This document shows positions 16,916 to 25,859 of a stretch of 61,865 nucleotides of DNA, one piece after another. The notes under the pieces were generated by a model. The model had not been told where the DNA came from. It saw only the letters and a list, made by a program, of their open reading frames with translations, and made no database searches. Source of the DNA: Desulfotignum sp. (lineage in GTDB: Bacteria; Desulfobacterota; Desulfobacteria; Desulfobacterales; Desulfobacteraceae). Position numbers and translations under genes: made by a program. The stretch spans positions 1 through 61,865 of the forward strand of contig JAIPDL010000009.1 in NCBI GenBank assembly GCA_021737695.1. The letters are read 5' to 3'. Position 1 is the stretch's first letter. Each line of letters starts with the position of its first letter.

Positions 16916-18252
16916 GTCTTGAATTCTTGACTGTGGCCATGTTCGTCACCCTGATTTTCGCCATCATGCTGGGACATCCGCTGGCCTATACCCTGGCCGC
17001 AGTGGCCACCCTGTTCGGCCTGATCGACAACGGGTTCAATATCCCCATGTTGTTTGAGATGTTTATCAACAATACCTGGGGGTTGATGGAAAACTACACC
17101 CTGGTGGCCATCCCTTTATTTATTCTCATGGCCCAGCTCCTGGACAGATCCAAGGTGTCTGAGGCTTTGTTTGAATCCATGTACGTGGTGCTGGGCAGTA
17201 TCAAGGGCGGTTTGGGTCTTGCCGTGGTGCTGGTGTGTACGGTATTTGCCGCCACCACCGGGATTATCGGGGCCTCCGTGGTGGCCATGGGGCTGCTGGC
17301 CACCCCCGCCCTCATGAACAAAGGCTACCAGAAAGAAATGACCGCCGGTATCATCTGCGCCTCAGGCACCCTGGGGATTCTGATTCCGCCCTCCATCATG
17401 ATGGTGGTGTACGGCGGACTCACGGGCATGAAAGAAACGTCTGTGGGAAATCTGTTTGCCGGCGCTATTTTTCCGGGTCTTTTGCTGGCAGGCCTGTATT
17501 TCGCCTATATCCTCATTCGCTGTAATATCAACCCGAAACTGGGTCCCCCCATTTCAAAGGACGAGGCATCCGGGTATACGGCGGCACAGAAATGGGGCAT
17601 GACCCTGAAATCACTGGTCCCGCCCCTGGCATTGATCCTGGCGGTCATGGGAACGATTCTTGGCGGGGTTGCCACCCCTACGGAAGCTGCCGGCCTGGGG
17701 GCTTTCGGTGCGTTGTTACTGGCCTTTTTCAACAAAAAACTCAACTGGACCGTGCTCAAGGAAAGTGGCTATGCCACGTTGAAAACCACCTCCATGGTCA
17801 TGATGCTGTTCATCGGCGGCAAATTTTTTTCTGCCGTGTTCTTGAGCATGGGCGGCGGAGATGTGGTGGCAAACCTGCTCATCGGATCCGGCATGAATGA
17901 ATGGATTATTTTGTTCATCATGATGTTCATCGTGTTCATCATGGGCATGTTCATTGACTGGGCCGCCATCCTGCTGGTGACAGTACCCATTTTTCTGCCC
18001 ATTGCCATCGAACTGGGATTTGATCCTTTGTGGTTCTCCCTGCTGCTGTGCGTGAATCTCCAGACATCGTTTCTCACCCCGCCCTTTGGGTATGCCCTGT
18101 TTTACTTCAAGGGGGTGGCACCGACACAATTCACCATGATGCATATTTATCGGGGAATCATGCCTTTTGTCCTGCTGCAGCTGATCAGTATCGGCCTGCT
18201 GTGCCTGTTTCCGTCCCTGGTCACCTGGCTGCCGGGGGTGTTTTTCGGGTAA
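16912..18252 (+). CDS. dctM: TRAP transporter large permease
   Basis: The 446-residue, very hydrophobic protein matches the 12-13 helix DctM subunit that carries substrate and Na+. Family motifs include GIIGASVVAMGLLATPALMN, ICASGTLGILIPPSIMMVVY and TPTEAAGLGAFGALL. The final helices contain LQTSFLTPPFGYALFY, characteristic of the C-terminal half. It follows dctQ with a 4-bp overlap and precedes lutC by 48 bp, so transport and oxidation genes are one unit. Confidence 0.9.
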   Translation: MSLEFLTVAMFVTLIFAIMLGHPLAYTLAAVATLFGLIDNGFNIPMLFEMFINNTWGLMENYTLVAIPLFILMAQLLDRSKVSEALFESMYVVLGSIKGGLGLAVVLVCTVFAATTGIIGASVVAMGLLATPALMNKGYQKEMTAGIICASGTLGILIPPSIMMVVYGGLTGMKETSVGNLFAGAIFPGLLLAGLYFAYILIRCNINPKLGPPISKDEASGYTAAQKWGMTLKSLVPPLALILAVMGTILGGVATPTEAAGLGAFGALLLAFFNKKLNWTVLKESGYATLKTTSMVMMLFIGGKFFSAVFLSMGGGDVVANLLIGSGMNEWIILFIMMFIVFIMGMFIDWAAILLVTVPIFLPIAIELGFDPLWFSLLLCVNLQTSFLTPPFGYALFYFKGVAPTQFTMMHIYRGIMPFVLLQLISIGLLCLFPSLVTWLPGVFFG

Positions 18253-18300
18253 CCGTGCCATGGCACATGGATCGATAAAAGCAAAGGAGGGGGGTCACCC

Positions 18301-18909
18301 ATGACGGATCTGGCGGCAGTATTTGCACAAAACGCCTCACTGGTATCAGCCGTGGTGCATCAGGCAGCCACCCGGGATCAGGCATTTGACGGGGCAGTGG
18401 ATATACTGCTGGCCAAAACGCCCCTGGTTTCTTTGATGCCGGACCCCGGTCCGGTATCTGCGGACTCCGGAGAGACCCCGGTCCGGACACTGGCGGCCCC
18501 GAACCTGGGGACGACGGATCTTCAGTATCTGTCTCAGGTCTGTGACACGGCCGGTAACATCCATCTGCTTCAGAACGGAACGCGGCAATTTCCCGGCGGC
18601 ATCGACATGGGCGTGACCTGGGCCGATTACGGCATCGCCGACACCGGCACCCTGGTGATTGCTTCCGACAGCGAAGAGACCCGGCTGGCCACCATGCTGT
18701 GCGAGGTGCATGTGGCACTCCTCAAGGTGTCGGATATCCGGCCCGCTGCGGACTCCATGGCAGAAGAACTGGCTGCAATGACGGACCGGACCGGGTCCTA
18801 TACCGCGTTTATCACGGGTGCCAGCCGCACCGCTGATATCGAGCGGGTCCTGGCTATCGGTGTCCACGGGCCTTTGGAACTGCATATCATCCTGGTGGAA
18901 GAGGAATAA
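18301..18909 (+). CDS. lutC: LUD-domain protein, LutC type
   Basis: The 202-residue protein has the LUD fold signatures ADYGIADTGTLVI and FITGASRTADIERVLAIG. LutC is the third component of the LutABC L-lactate oxidation complex; its own chemistry is unclear. The ribosome site AAAGGAGGGG is strong. The next gene begins 4 bp after the stop and encodes the other two Lut parts in one chain, which fixes the identification better than the sequence alone. Confidence 0.85.
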   Translation: MTDLAAVFAQNASLVSAVVHQAATRDQAFDGAVDILLAKTPLVSLMPDPGPVSADSGETPVRTLAAPNLGTTDLQYLSQVCDTAGNIHLLQNGTRQFPGGIDMGVTWADYGIADTGTLVIASDSEETRLATMLCEVHVALLKVSDIRPAADSMAEELAAMTDRTGSYTAFITGASRTADIERVLAIGVHGPLELHIILVEEE

Positions 18910-18913
18910 GCCC

Positions 18914-21109
18914 ATGCCCAAAACAGAGACCTTCAGATCCTATAAACACCGGCTGGACACGGCCCTGGACAACCGGTTTCTGCGCCGGGCCATGGACAAC
19001 TTTGCCGTGGCCTACCGCACCTCAAGACAGAATGCCTTTGCCGGCATGGATGTGGACGAACTGGTTCAACAGGTGGCGGACGTGAAGGCAGGGGCCATCC
19101 GGAATAATGCAGCCCTGTTACAGCAATTTACGGCAAAGGCCCGTGCCCACGGCATCCATGTGCACGTGGCGGACACGGCTGAAGATGCCAACCGCATCAT
19201 TGAAGAGATCGCCCAAAAAACCGGTTCCAAAAGAATCGTGAAATCCAAATCCATGACCGCCGAGGAGATCCACCTGAACCCGTGGCTGGAAACCCGAGGC
19301 CTGGCGGTCACGGAAACCGATCTCGGGGAATGGATCGTGCAGCTCAGAAAAGAAGGCCCCTCCCACATGGTGATGCCTGCCATCCATTTGTCCCGGTTCC
19401 AGGTGGCGGACCTGTTCACGGATGTCACGGGCACGGACCAGGACCCGGAAATCGAACGGCTGGTCAAGGTGGCCCGACAAGCGCTGCGGGAAAAATTTGT
19501 TGAAGCCGACATGGGCATCACGGGTGCCAACTATGCCGTGGCAGACACCGGTACCCTCGGCATCGCCACCAATGAAGGCAATGCCCGGCTGGTCACCACC
19601 CTGCCGAAGGTGCATGTGGCCCTGGTGGGCATCGATAAACTGGTGCCCACGATTGCCGATGCTTTGACCATCAACCGGATTCTGCCGAAAAACGCCACGG
19701 GCCAGGCTATTACTTCCTATGTCACCTGGATCACCGGACCCTCAGAATGCAAAACCGCAGAAACCGGTCAGCGGGAGATGCACATCGTATTCCTGGACAA
19801 CGGCCGCAGCCGGATTGCGGCAGATCCGGAGTTCTCCCAGGTGCTCCAGTGCGTGCGGTGCGGGGCCTGCGCCAATGTGTGCCCCGTCTACCGCATGGTG
19901 GGCGGCCACCAGATGGGCCATATCTATATCGGGGCCATCGGCCTGATCACCACCTATTTTTTTCACGGCCTGGAAAATGCGAAAAACCTGGTGAAAAACT
20001 GCACCAACTGCGGGGCGTGCAAAGCCGTGTGCGCCGGCGGCATTGACCTGCCCCACCTGATCAAACAGGTCCATGCCCGGATCCAGGATGAAACCGGGCA
20101 TCCCCTGCAAAGCCTGATGCTGGCAAAGGTACTCAAAAACCGCAAACTGTTTCACCGGCTCCTGAGAACGGCCTGGCTGGCCCAGCAGCCGGTCCTGGAC
20201 CGGTCGGATCAGGCACGGACCATGCCCGGCAGCGGGTCGGGCCAGCCCTCAGATACCGGTTTCCTGCGCCATCTGCCCATGATCTTTTCGTCGGACCACA
20301 ATTTCCGGCGCCTGCCGGCCATTGCCCGGGTCCCGTTCCGGGACCGGTTTGCCGATCTGAACCAGCCTGTGGACACCCCCCGGTTTACCATTGCCCTGTT
20401 TTCCGGATGTGTTCAGGATTTTGTGTATCCCGAACACCTGGAAGCCGCCATGAGGGGATTTGCCCGATACAACATTCAAGTCTTGTTTCCCATGAACCAG
20501 TCCTGCTGCGGTCTGCCGGCCGTGAGCATGGGGGAAACCGCGGCTGCCAGGGATGTGGCTCTCCAGAACCTGGATGCCATGGCCGTGAACGGCAACAATT
20601 ACGATGGCGTGGATTATATCGTCACCTTGTGCGCGTCCTGCGCCTCCCACCTGACCCATGGCGTCCCCAAGCTGGTCAAAGAGTATGCCCCTGAAAAAGC
20701 AGCTGCCTTTGCCAAAAAAGTGGTGCCGTTTTCCGTGTTCATGAACGATATCTTAGGACTTGACCCTGTTCCCGGCGCTGGTCGCAAAACCGCGTTTCAT
20801 TCCCCCTGCCACCTGTGCCGGGGACTGGATGTTCATCAATCGCCGCGCCATCTCATTGAAAAATCGGGAAACCGGTATGTTCCCACTGAAGAAGAGGAAA
20901 CCTGCTGCGGGTTCGGCGGCAGTTTTTCCACCACCTTTCCGGCGGTGTCCCGGGAAATCCTCACCCGTAAACTGGATGACGTGGCTGCGTCCAACGCCGA
21001 TCTGCTGGTGACCGAATGCCCGGGATGCGTGCTTCAGCTCAAAGGCGGGGCCGCTCAACAGGGCCGGAACATCACCGTGTGCCACATCGCTGAACTGCTG
21101 TTTCCCTGA
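18914..21109 (+). CDS. Fused LutB-LutA L-lactate dehydrogenase Fe-S protein
   Basis: This 731-residue chain combines two normally separate proteins. Residues 1-300 form a LUD domain (IVKSKSMTAEEIHLNPWLE, VADTGTLGIATNEGN). Two ferredoxin motifs follow (CVRCGACANVCPVY near 313, CTNCGACKAVCAGG near 364), as in LutB. From about residue 490 to the end lie two CCG domains (NQSCCGLPAVSMGE, ETCCGFGGSFSTTFP), the content of LutA/LldE. A linker of about 60 residues joins them. LutABC oxidises L-lactate to pyruvate. The start at 18914 avoids a longer reading frame that would overlap lutC. Fusion should fix the A:B ratio at 1:1. Similar fusions occur in sulfate reducers, to my knowledge. Confidence 0.87.
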   Translation: MPKTETFRSYKHRLDTALDNRFLRRAMDNFAVAYRTSRQNAFAGMDVDELVQQVADVKAGAIRNNAALLQQFTAKARAHGIHVHVADTAEDANRIIEEIAQKTGSKRIVKSKSMTAEEIHLNPWLETRGLAVTETDLGEWIVQLRKEGPSHMVMPAIHLSRFQVADLFTDVTGTDQDPEIERLVKVARQALREKFVEADMGITGANYAVADTGTLGIATNEGNARLVTTLPKVHVALVGIDKLVPTIADALTINRILPKNATGQAITSYVTWITGPSECKTAETGQREMHIVFLDNGRSRIAADPEFSQVLQCVRCGACANVCPVYRMVGGHQMGHIYIGAIGLITTYFFHGLENAKNLVKNCTNCGACKAVCAGGIDLPHLIKQVHARIQDETGHPLQSLMLAKVLKNRKLFHRLLRTAWLAQQPVLDRSDQARTMPGSGSGQPSDTGFLRHLPMIFSSDHNFRRLPAIARVPFRDRFADLNQPVDTPRFTIALFSGCVQDFVYPEHLEAAMRGFARYNIQVLFPMNQSCCGLPAVSMGETAAARDVALQNLDAMAVNGNNYDGVDYIVTLCASCASHLTHGVPKLVKEYAPEKAAAFAKKVVPFSVFMNDILGLDPVPGAGRKTAFHSPCHLCRGLDVHQSPRHLIEKSGNRYVPTEEEETCCGFGGSFSTTFPAVSREILTRKLDDVAASNADLLVTECPGCVLQLKGGAAQQGRNITVCHIAELLFP

Positions 21110-21220
21110 AAAGCCCCATCCGGCCTGAAAATAACCAGTTGCGTTTCGTCAATTGAATATTACTGTATAAGTCTGTTATATAAATAGATTCAATACCATA
21201 CATAATGGGGACAAACGGGC

Positions 21221-22648
21221 ATGCTGAATAAAGATAAAAAACGAACCGGAGTCCGGGAAATCCTGGTCATGGGGGTTTTCTGGCGGATTCTGTTTATTGA
21301 AGCAGTGCTCCTGGTATATTCTTTAGGCTACCGGTGGCTGGCCGAAGGGGCCGGCCCCATGGATCTGTTCTGGTATGCCATGCGGATCATTTTGCTGGTG
21401 GGCATCATTGTTGTCTTCATGGTGGTGAGCCTCAAACACTTTCTGGCCCGGAAAATCATCGATCCCCTGGAACAGATCACCCTTGCCAACCGGCAGATCG
21501 AGACCGACTTTTCCAAAGCAGACATCATCGACCTGCCGCCGGACACACCCGATGAAATCAAGGCCATTGTCTCCACCCGGGCCAACATGCTTGAACGCAT
21601 CATCCGGGTGTCGGACGAGCGGCTCCAGCTGGTCCGGTTTATCAAAGACACGTTCGGCCGGTATCTTTCTAAAAAAGTGGTGGAAGAAATCCTCTCCTCT
21701 CCCAAAGGCCGGCAGATCGGCGGCACACGGAAGACCGTCACCGTGCTCATGGCGGATTTGAGGGGATTTACCAGCCTTTCGGAATCCCGCGACCCGGAAC
21801 AGATGGTTCAGCTGCTCAATCGGTATCTGAAGCAGATGTCCACCATTATCCTGGCCTATGACGGCATTATTGACGAAATCATCGGCGATGCGATCCTGGC
21901 GGTATTTGGTGCGCCGGAATCCCATGAAAACGATCCCCAGCGGGCGGTCGCCTGCGCCATTGAAATGCAGAACCGCCTGGTCCGCCTGAACAAAGAATTC
22001 ATGGATGAAGGATATCCCGCTCTGGAGATGGGCATCGGCATCAACACCGGCAGTGTGATTGTGGGCAATATCGGGTCGGATCTGAGAATGAAATACGGGA
22101 TTGTGGGAGATACGGTCAACCGGGCTGCCCGGATCGAATCCAACAGCATCGGCGGACAGGTGCTGATCGGCGAATCCACATACAAAGCAGTTCAGGCACA
22201 GATTCAGGCAGATCCGCCGAAAACCCTGATGATGAAAGGCATAAAAAAACCTTTGGTATTTTATCCGGTCGTTGCCATTGATATAAAAGGCACCGCCATC
22301 GCGCTGGATGAGACGGCGTCTCCGGGACCGCTGCTGGAGATCCAGATTCCGATTCACTGCTGGATCATCCAGGACAAAAAACTGGATCACATCCCCCTGG
22401 TGGGCACCACCCTTGCCCTGGACGAAACCTTTGTTTACATTCAGACTGCCACCCCCATTGAACCGCTGACCGATGTAAAGCTTAATTTTGATTTCTGTTT
22501 GGAAGCCCATTGCTTTGATGATATCTATGCCAAGTGTATCCATACCGAACCGGCCCGGGACGGGCATCATTCAAGGCTGCATATCACAGCCATGGCGGAT
22601 GGCGACCGGGAAAGAATCCGGGGGTGGATGTCCCAGGCATCGGCATGA
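21221..22648 (+). CDS. Membrane class III nucleotide cyclase with HAMP and PilZ-like end
   Basis: The 475-residue protein has two membrane helices (about 12-32 and 46-68), a HAMP-like segment (LARKIIDPLEQITLANRQIE) and a class III cyclase domain. Metal-binding aspartates are in VLMADLRGFTSLSE near 177 and DEIIGDAILAVFGAP near 222. The transition-state Asn/Arg pair is in GDTVNRAARIE. About 100 C-terminal residues look PilZ-like but lack a clear RxxxR motif. The position that is Lys in adenylyl cyclases appears to be Glu here, and the Asp/Thr position appears to be Gly, so GTP as substrate is possible. No neighbour shows a cNMP target. An inverted repeat ATTGAAT/ATTCAAT with a 31-bp gap lies at 21152-21196 upstream. 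Confidence 0.85.
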   Translation: MLNKDKKRTGVREILVMGVFWRILFIEAVLLVYSLGYRWLAEGAGPMDLFWYAMRIILLVGIIVVFMVVSLKHFLARKIIDPLEQITLANRQIETDFSKADIIDLPPDTPDEIKAIVSTRANMLERIIRVSDERLQLVRFIKDTFGRYLSKKVVEEILSSPKGRQIGGTRKTVTVLMADLRGFTSLSESRDPEQMVQLLNRYLKQMSTIILAYDGIIDEIIGDAILAVFGAPESHENDPQRAVACAIEMQNRLVRLNKEFMDEGYPALEMGIGINTGSVIVGNIGSDLRMKYGIVGDTVNRAARIESNSIGGQVLIGESTYKAVQAQIQADPPKTLMMKGIKKPLVFYPVVAIDIKGTAIALDETASPGPLLEIQIPIHCWIIQDKKLDHIPLVGTTLALDETFVYIQTATPIEPLTDVKLNFDFCLEAHCFDDIYAKCIHTEPARDGHHSRLHITAMADGDRERIRGWMSQASA

Positions 22649-22679
22649 TCCCGGCAGGCAAGGCAGGCGGATTTTATCA

Positions 22680-23423
22680 ATGGACAACAATGAAAACAGC
22701 GATCGGCACAGTTTCATGAAAACACCAATATTCAGATGGGTGGTCGCAGTCTCAGTCATCATTTTGATGGGGCTCTTTTTCGTGTATGACCTGGGGCAGT
22801 TTCTTTCTCTAACATATCTCAAATCCCGGCTGGCATGGCTGACAGACATCTATACCCATCACACAGTTTTGACCCTCGGGGTATATATGCTCATCTACGT
22901 TGCGGTCACAGCCCTGTCTCTGCCGGGGGCTGTGGTCATGACCCTGGCCGGAGGCGCACTGTTCGGTCTGTTGACCGGCACGGTGGTGATCTCCTTTGCC
23001 AGCACCATCGGCGCCACCCTGGCGTTTCTGGTGTCCCGGTTTTTGCTCAAAGACTGGGTTCAGAACCGGTTCCGTGCCAAACTGTATGCCATCAACCAGG
23101 GCATTGAAAAAGAAGGGGCTTTTTACCTGTTCACCCTGCGGCTGGTCCCGGTGTTCCCGTTTTTCATCATCAACCTGGTCATGGGCCTGACCCCCATTTC
23201 CACCCCCCGGTTCTACCTGGTCAGTCAGGTGGGAATGCTGCCGGGCACCCTGGTGTATGTCAACGCCGGTACCCATCTGGCACAGATCGATTCCCTCAAA
23301 GGCATTTTATCTCCGGGACTGCTGCTGTCCTTTGCCCTGCTGGGCGTTTTCCCGCTCCTGGCCAGAAAAGGGGTGTCACTTCTCAACCGAAAAAGAAAAG
23401 GAACCGATCATGAGTCCGTATGA
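22680..23423 (+). CDS. TVP38/TMEM64-family membrane protein
   Basis: The 247-residue protein has five or six membrane helices. The SNARE-associated (DedA-like) core is YVAVTALSLPGAVVMTLAGG ahead of LFGLLTGTVV, and a second motif is FTLRLVPVFPFFIINLVMGL. Members of this superfamily are proposed to move lipids or ions across the inner membrane. The gene overlaps the following flavoprotein by 14 bp, and in many bacteria the two are fused or adjacent, so they probably act together. Start at 22680 gives an 11-residue polar lead; ATG at 22716 is an alternative. Confidence 0.82.
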   Translation: MDNNENSDRHSFMKTPIFRWVVAVSVIILMGLFFVYDLGQFLSLTYLKSRLAWLTDIYTHHTVLTLGVYMLIYVAVTALSLPGAVVMTLAGGALFGLLTGTVVISFASTIGATLAFLVSRFLLKDWVQNRFRAKLYAINQGIEKEGAFYLFTLRLVPVFPFFIINLVMGLTPISTPRFYLVSQVGMLPGTLVYVNAGTHLAQIDSLKGILSPGLLLSFALLGVFPLLARKGVSLLNRKRKGTDHESV

Positions 23424-24867
23424 ATTTGATATCGGCATCATCGGGGGCGGGGCAGCCGGCCTGACCATTGCCTCGGGAGCGGCCCAGCTGGGGGCCAAAG
23501 TGATGTTGATCGAACAGGAAGACCGCCTGGGCGGGGACTGCCTCCACTATGGATGCGTGCCCAGCAAAACCCTGATCAAGTCGGCCCATGTCTACCACCA
23601 GATGAAACACGCACCCGCGTTCGGGCTGCCGGAAGTGGCGATCCCCCCCGTGGATTTCAGGCAGGTGGCCGACCGGATCCGGTCCGTGGTGGCAACCATC
23701 CAGAAACATGATTCTGAAGAGCGGTTCTGCAGCCTGGGCGCCAAGGTGATGTTTGGACAGCCCCGGTTTGTGGACGAGCATGCCGTGCAGGTCAACGGCA
23801 CTTCCATCTCCGCGGCCCGATGGGTGATCGCCACGGGCTCATCGCCGGCGGTGCCCCCCATCCCGGGCCTGGCCGACACCCCGCACCTGACCAACAAAGA
23901 GATCTTTTACCTGGACACCCTGCCCCCGACCCTGATCATCCTGGGGGCCGGTCCCATCGGCATTGAGATGGCCCAGGCCTTCAACCGGCTGGGCACCCGG
24001 GTGACGGTCATCAATCGGTCCCCCCGGATACTGGGCAAAGAGGACAAAGACATGGCGGATGCGGTCGTACAGATCCTGGCCAGTGAAGGGGTTCAGTTTG
24101 TTCTTGACGCGTCCATCAAACAGGTGGATCACGTCCACGGCCAGGCCCGGGTGACCCTCACGGACCCCACCGACAAACACAGGCAGATGTCAGCCGACGC
24201 GCTGCTGGTGGCCACGGGCCGATCTCCCAACACGCAGGGCTTAGGCCTGACCGCCATCGATATTCCGGTGGAACGGACCGGTATTCCCGTGGACAACCGG
24301 CTGCGCACCCGGCACAAACACATCTATGCAGCCGGAGACGTGACCGGCGGGTTCCAGTTCACCCACGCGGCCGGGTATGACGGGGGCATTGTCATTGCCA
24401 ATGCCGTGTTCCGCCTTCCCAGAAAAGCCACCTACACCTGGCTGCCCTGGGTGACCTACACGGACCCGGAACTGGCCAGCATCGGCATGAATGAAACCAT
24501 GGCCAAAAAAGCGGGCATTGAGTATACCGTGTTCACTGAAGCGTTTAAAGACAACGACCGGGCCCTGGCCGAGGGAGAGAGCCAAGGTAAAATCAAACTG
24601 CTGCTGAATGAAAAGGAAAAACCCATCGGGGTTCAGATCCTGGGGCCGGGGGCCGGCAACCTGATCAGCGAATGGGTGGCCGCGTTCAACGGCAATGTCA
24701 AACTGTCCACCCTGGCCGGTGCCATCCACCCCTATCCCACCATCGCTGAGATCAACAAACGGGTGGCCGGCACCTTTCTGTCCCCCAAGATATTCTCCCC
24801 CACCATCCGGAAGGGGCTGAAATTTTTCTTCAACCTCAAGGGCCGGGCCTGCCATATGACAGATTGA
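23410..24867 (+). CDS. Mercuric-reductase-like FAD disulfide oxidoreductase
   Basis: The 485-residue class I pyridine nucleotide-disulfide oxidoreductase has FAD-binding GIIGGGAAGLTIASG, the redox-active pair in GGDCLHYGCVPSKT (near residue 43), NAD(P)-binding ILGAGPIGIEMAQAFNRLG and a second FAD site IYAAGDVTG. The dimerisation end carries the catalytic HPYPT...E motif. It lacks the heavy-metal-associated N-terminal domain and the C-terminal vicinal cysteines of true MerA, so Hg2+ reduction is improbable. Together with the preceding TVP38 protein it forms a common but unexplained pair. Substrate unknown. Confidence 0.85.
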   Translation: MSPYEFDIGIIGGGAAGLTIASGAAQLGAKVMLIEQEDRLGGDCLHYGCVPSKTLIKSAHVYHQMKHAPAFGLPEVAIPPVDFRQVADRIRSVVATIQKHDSEERFCSLGAKVMFGQPRFVDEHAVQVNGTSISAARWVIATGSSPAVPPIPGLADTPHLTNKEIFYLDTLPPTLIILGAGPIGIEMAQAFNRLGTRVTVINRSPRILGKEDKDMADAVVQILASEGVQFVLDASIKQVDHVHGQARVTLTDPTDKHRQMSADALLVATGRSPNTQGLGLTAIDIPVERTGIPVDNRLRTRHKHIYAAGDVTGGFQFTHAAGYDGGIVIANAVFRLPRKATYTWLPWVTYTDPELASIGMNETMAKKAGIEYTVFTEAFKDNDRALAEGESQGKIKLLLNEKEKPIGVQILGPGAGNLISEWVAAFNGNVKLSTLAGAIHPYPTIAEINKRVAGTFLSPKIFSPTIRKGLKFFFNLKGRACHMTD

Positions 24868-24918
24868 CAAAACCGGGATGGATGACCGCCCCCATAGAAA
24901 TACTGAAGGATCAAGGAT

Positions 24919-25665
24919 ATGATGATGAAAAAATGGGCACAGATACTCCTGATAATAATCGTTTTGTTATGGGGATCTCTTTCCACGGGTCAGGCCGATT
25001 CTGTGGCAGTGGGACATTTTTCAGCCCTGGCAGCGGGCGGGGATTTCCCTGAAACCTGGGAGCCGATGACCTTTTCGGGCATAGACCGCCATACCCGATA
25101 TACCCTGATCCAGGATGATGGCCGGACCGTGATCCAGGCAGACAGCCGGAATGCCGCATCCGGCCTGATCCGGTTTCTGCGAATGGATCCGGCTGACTAT
25201 CCCGTGATCCAGTGGCAGTGGAAAATCGATCATGTTCTGGAAAAAGGCGACGCCGGCACCCGTCAGGGCGATGATTATGCGGCCCGCATCTATGTGGCGT
25301 TTGCCTTTGATCCGGACCAGGCATCCTGGTGGGAACGGGCACGGCACAAAACCGCAGCAGCCTTTTCCGGCAAAGAGGTGCCCGGATCAGCCCTCAACTA
25401 TATCTGGGCCAACAGGGCCCGCAAAAATTCGATTCTGACAAACCCCTACCTGCCAGAATCCATGATGGTGGCCGTGCAGAGCGGAAACACCCATGCTGGC
25501 CGGTGGATTACGGAAAAACGCAATATTGAGGCGGATTACCGGCAGGCGTTCGGCCGAACCCCGCCGGAGATCATCGGTATCGGCATCATGACCGACACGG
25601 ATGACACGGGCGAAAAAACCGCAGGATATTATGGAGATATCCGGTTGCATCCTTCAAGAAATTGA
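24919..25665 (+). CDS. Exported DUF3047 protein
   Basis: The 248-residue protein has an N-terminal signal helix (MMMKKWAQILLIIIVLLWGS, cleavage likely after GQA) and then the DUF3047 body. VIQWQWKIDHVLEKGD, DDYAARIYVAFAF and ALNYIWANR are the recognisable conserved blocks, with a C-terminal IGIMTDTDDTG. The fold resembles carbohydrate- or ligand-binding jelly rolls, but no function is established. It follows the flavoprotein by 51 bp and may be transcribed with it. The 195 bp after it separate it from a convergent regulator gene and show no clear terminator. Confidence 0.75.
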   Translation: MMMKKWAQILLIIIVLLWGSLSTGQADSVAVGHFSALAAGGDFPETWEPMTFSGIDRHTRYTLIQDDGRTVIQADSRNAASGLIRFLRMDPADYPVIQWQWKIDHVLEKGDAGTRQGDDYAARIYVAFAFDPDQASWWERARHKTAAAFSGKEVPGSALNYIWANRARKNSILTNPYLPESMMVAVQSGNTHAGRWITEKRNIEADYRQAFGRTPPEIIGIGIMTDTDDTGEKTAGYYGDIRLHPSRN

Positions 25666-25859
25666 GCCCGGATTCTGCTGCACTGGGAATCCCATTCCCA
25701 CACTGCCCAGGACTCGTCCAAGGGGCAGACTTTTTTGCATCATAAAGTTCGCGCATACACCATCCCGGTGCTCGCTCGGGACCGGAAATGGTTGAGTTTT
25801 TGCTGAGTTCAGGTTTGTGTCAATAATCAAAACTTGTGGGGGTCGATTTATTTCTATAG

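Noticed and set aside
21323..22570. 415-codon minus-strand frame opposite the cyclase
   Set aside because: Composition is typical of reverse-strand noise (many His, Gln, Phe), and the plus strand has all cyclase motifs.
23410..24867. Mercury resistance (MerA) locus
   Set aside because: The protein lacks the C-terminal vicinal cysteines and the metal-binding N-terminal domain, and no merR, merT or merP is nearby.
25666..25859. Rho-independent terminator after the DUF3047 gene
   Set aside because: Only weak stems were found (GGGAAT/ATTCCC and TCCCG/CGGGA), neither followed closely by a T-run.
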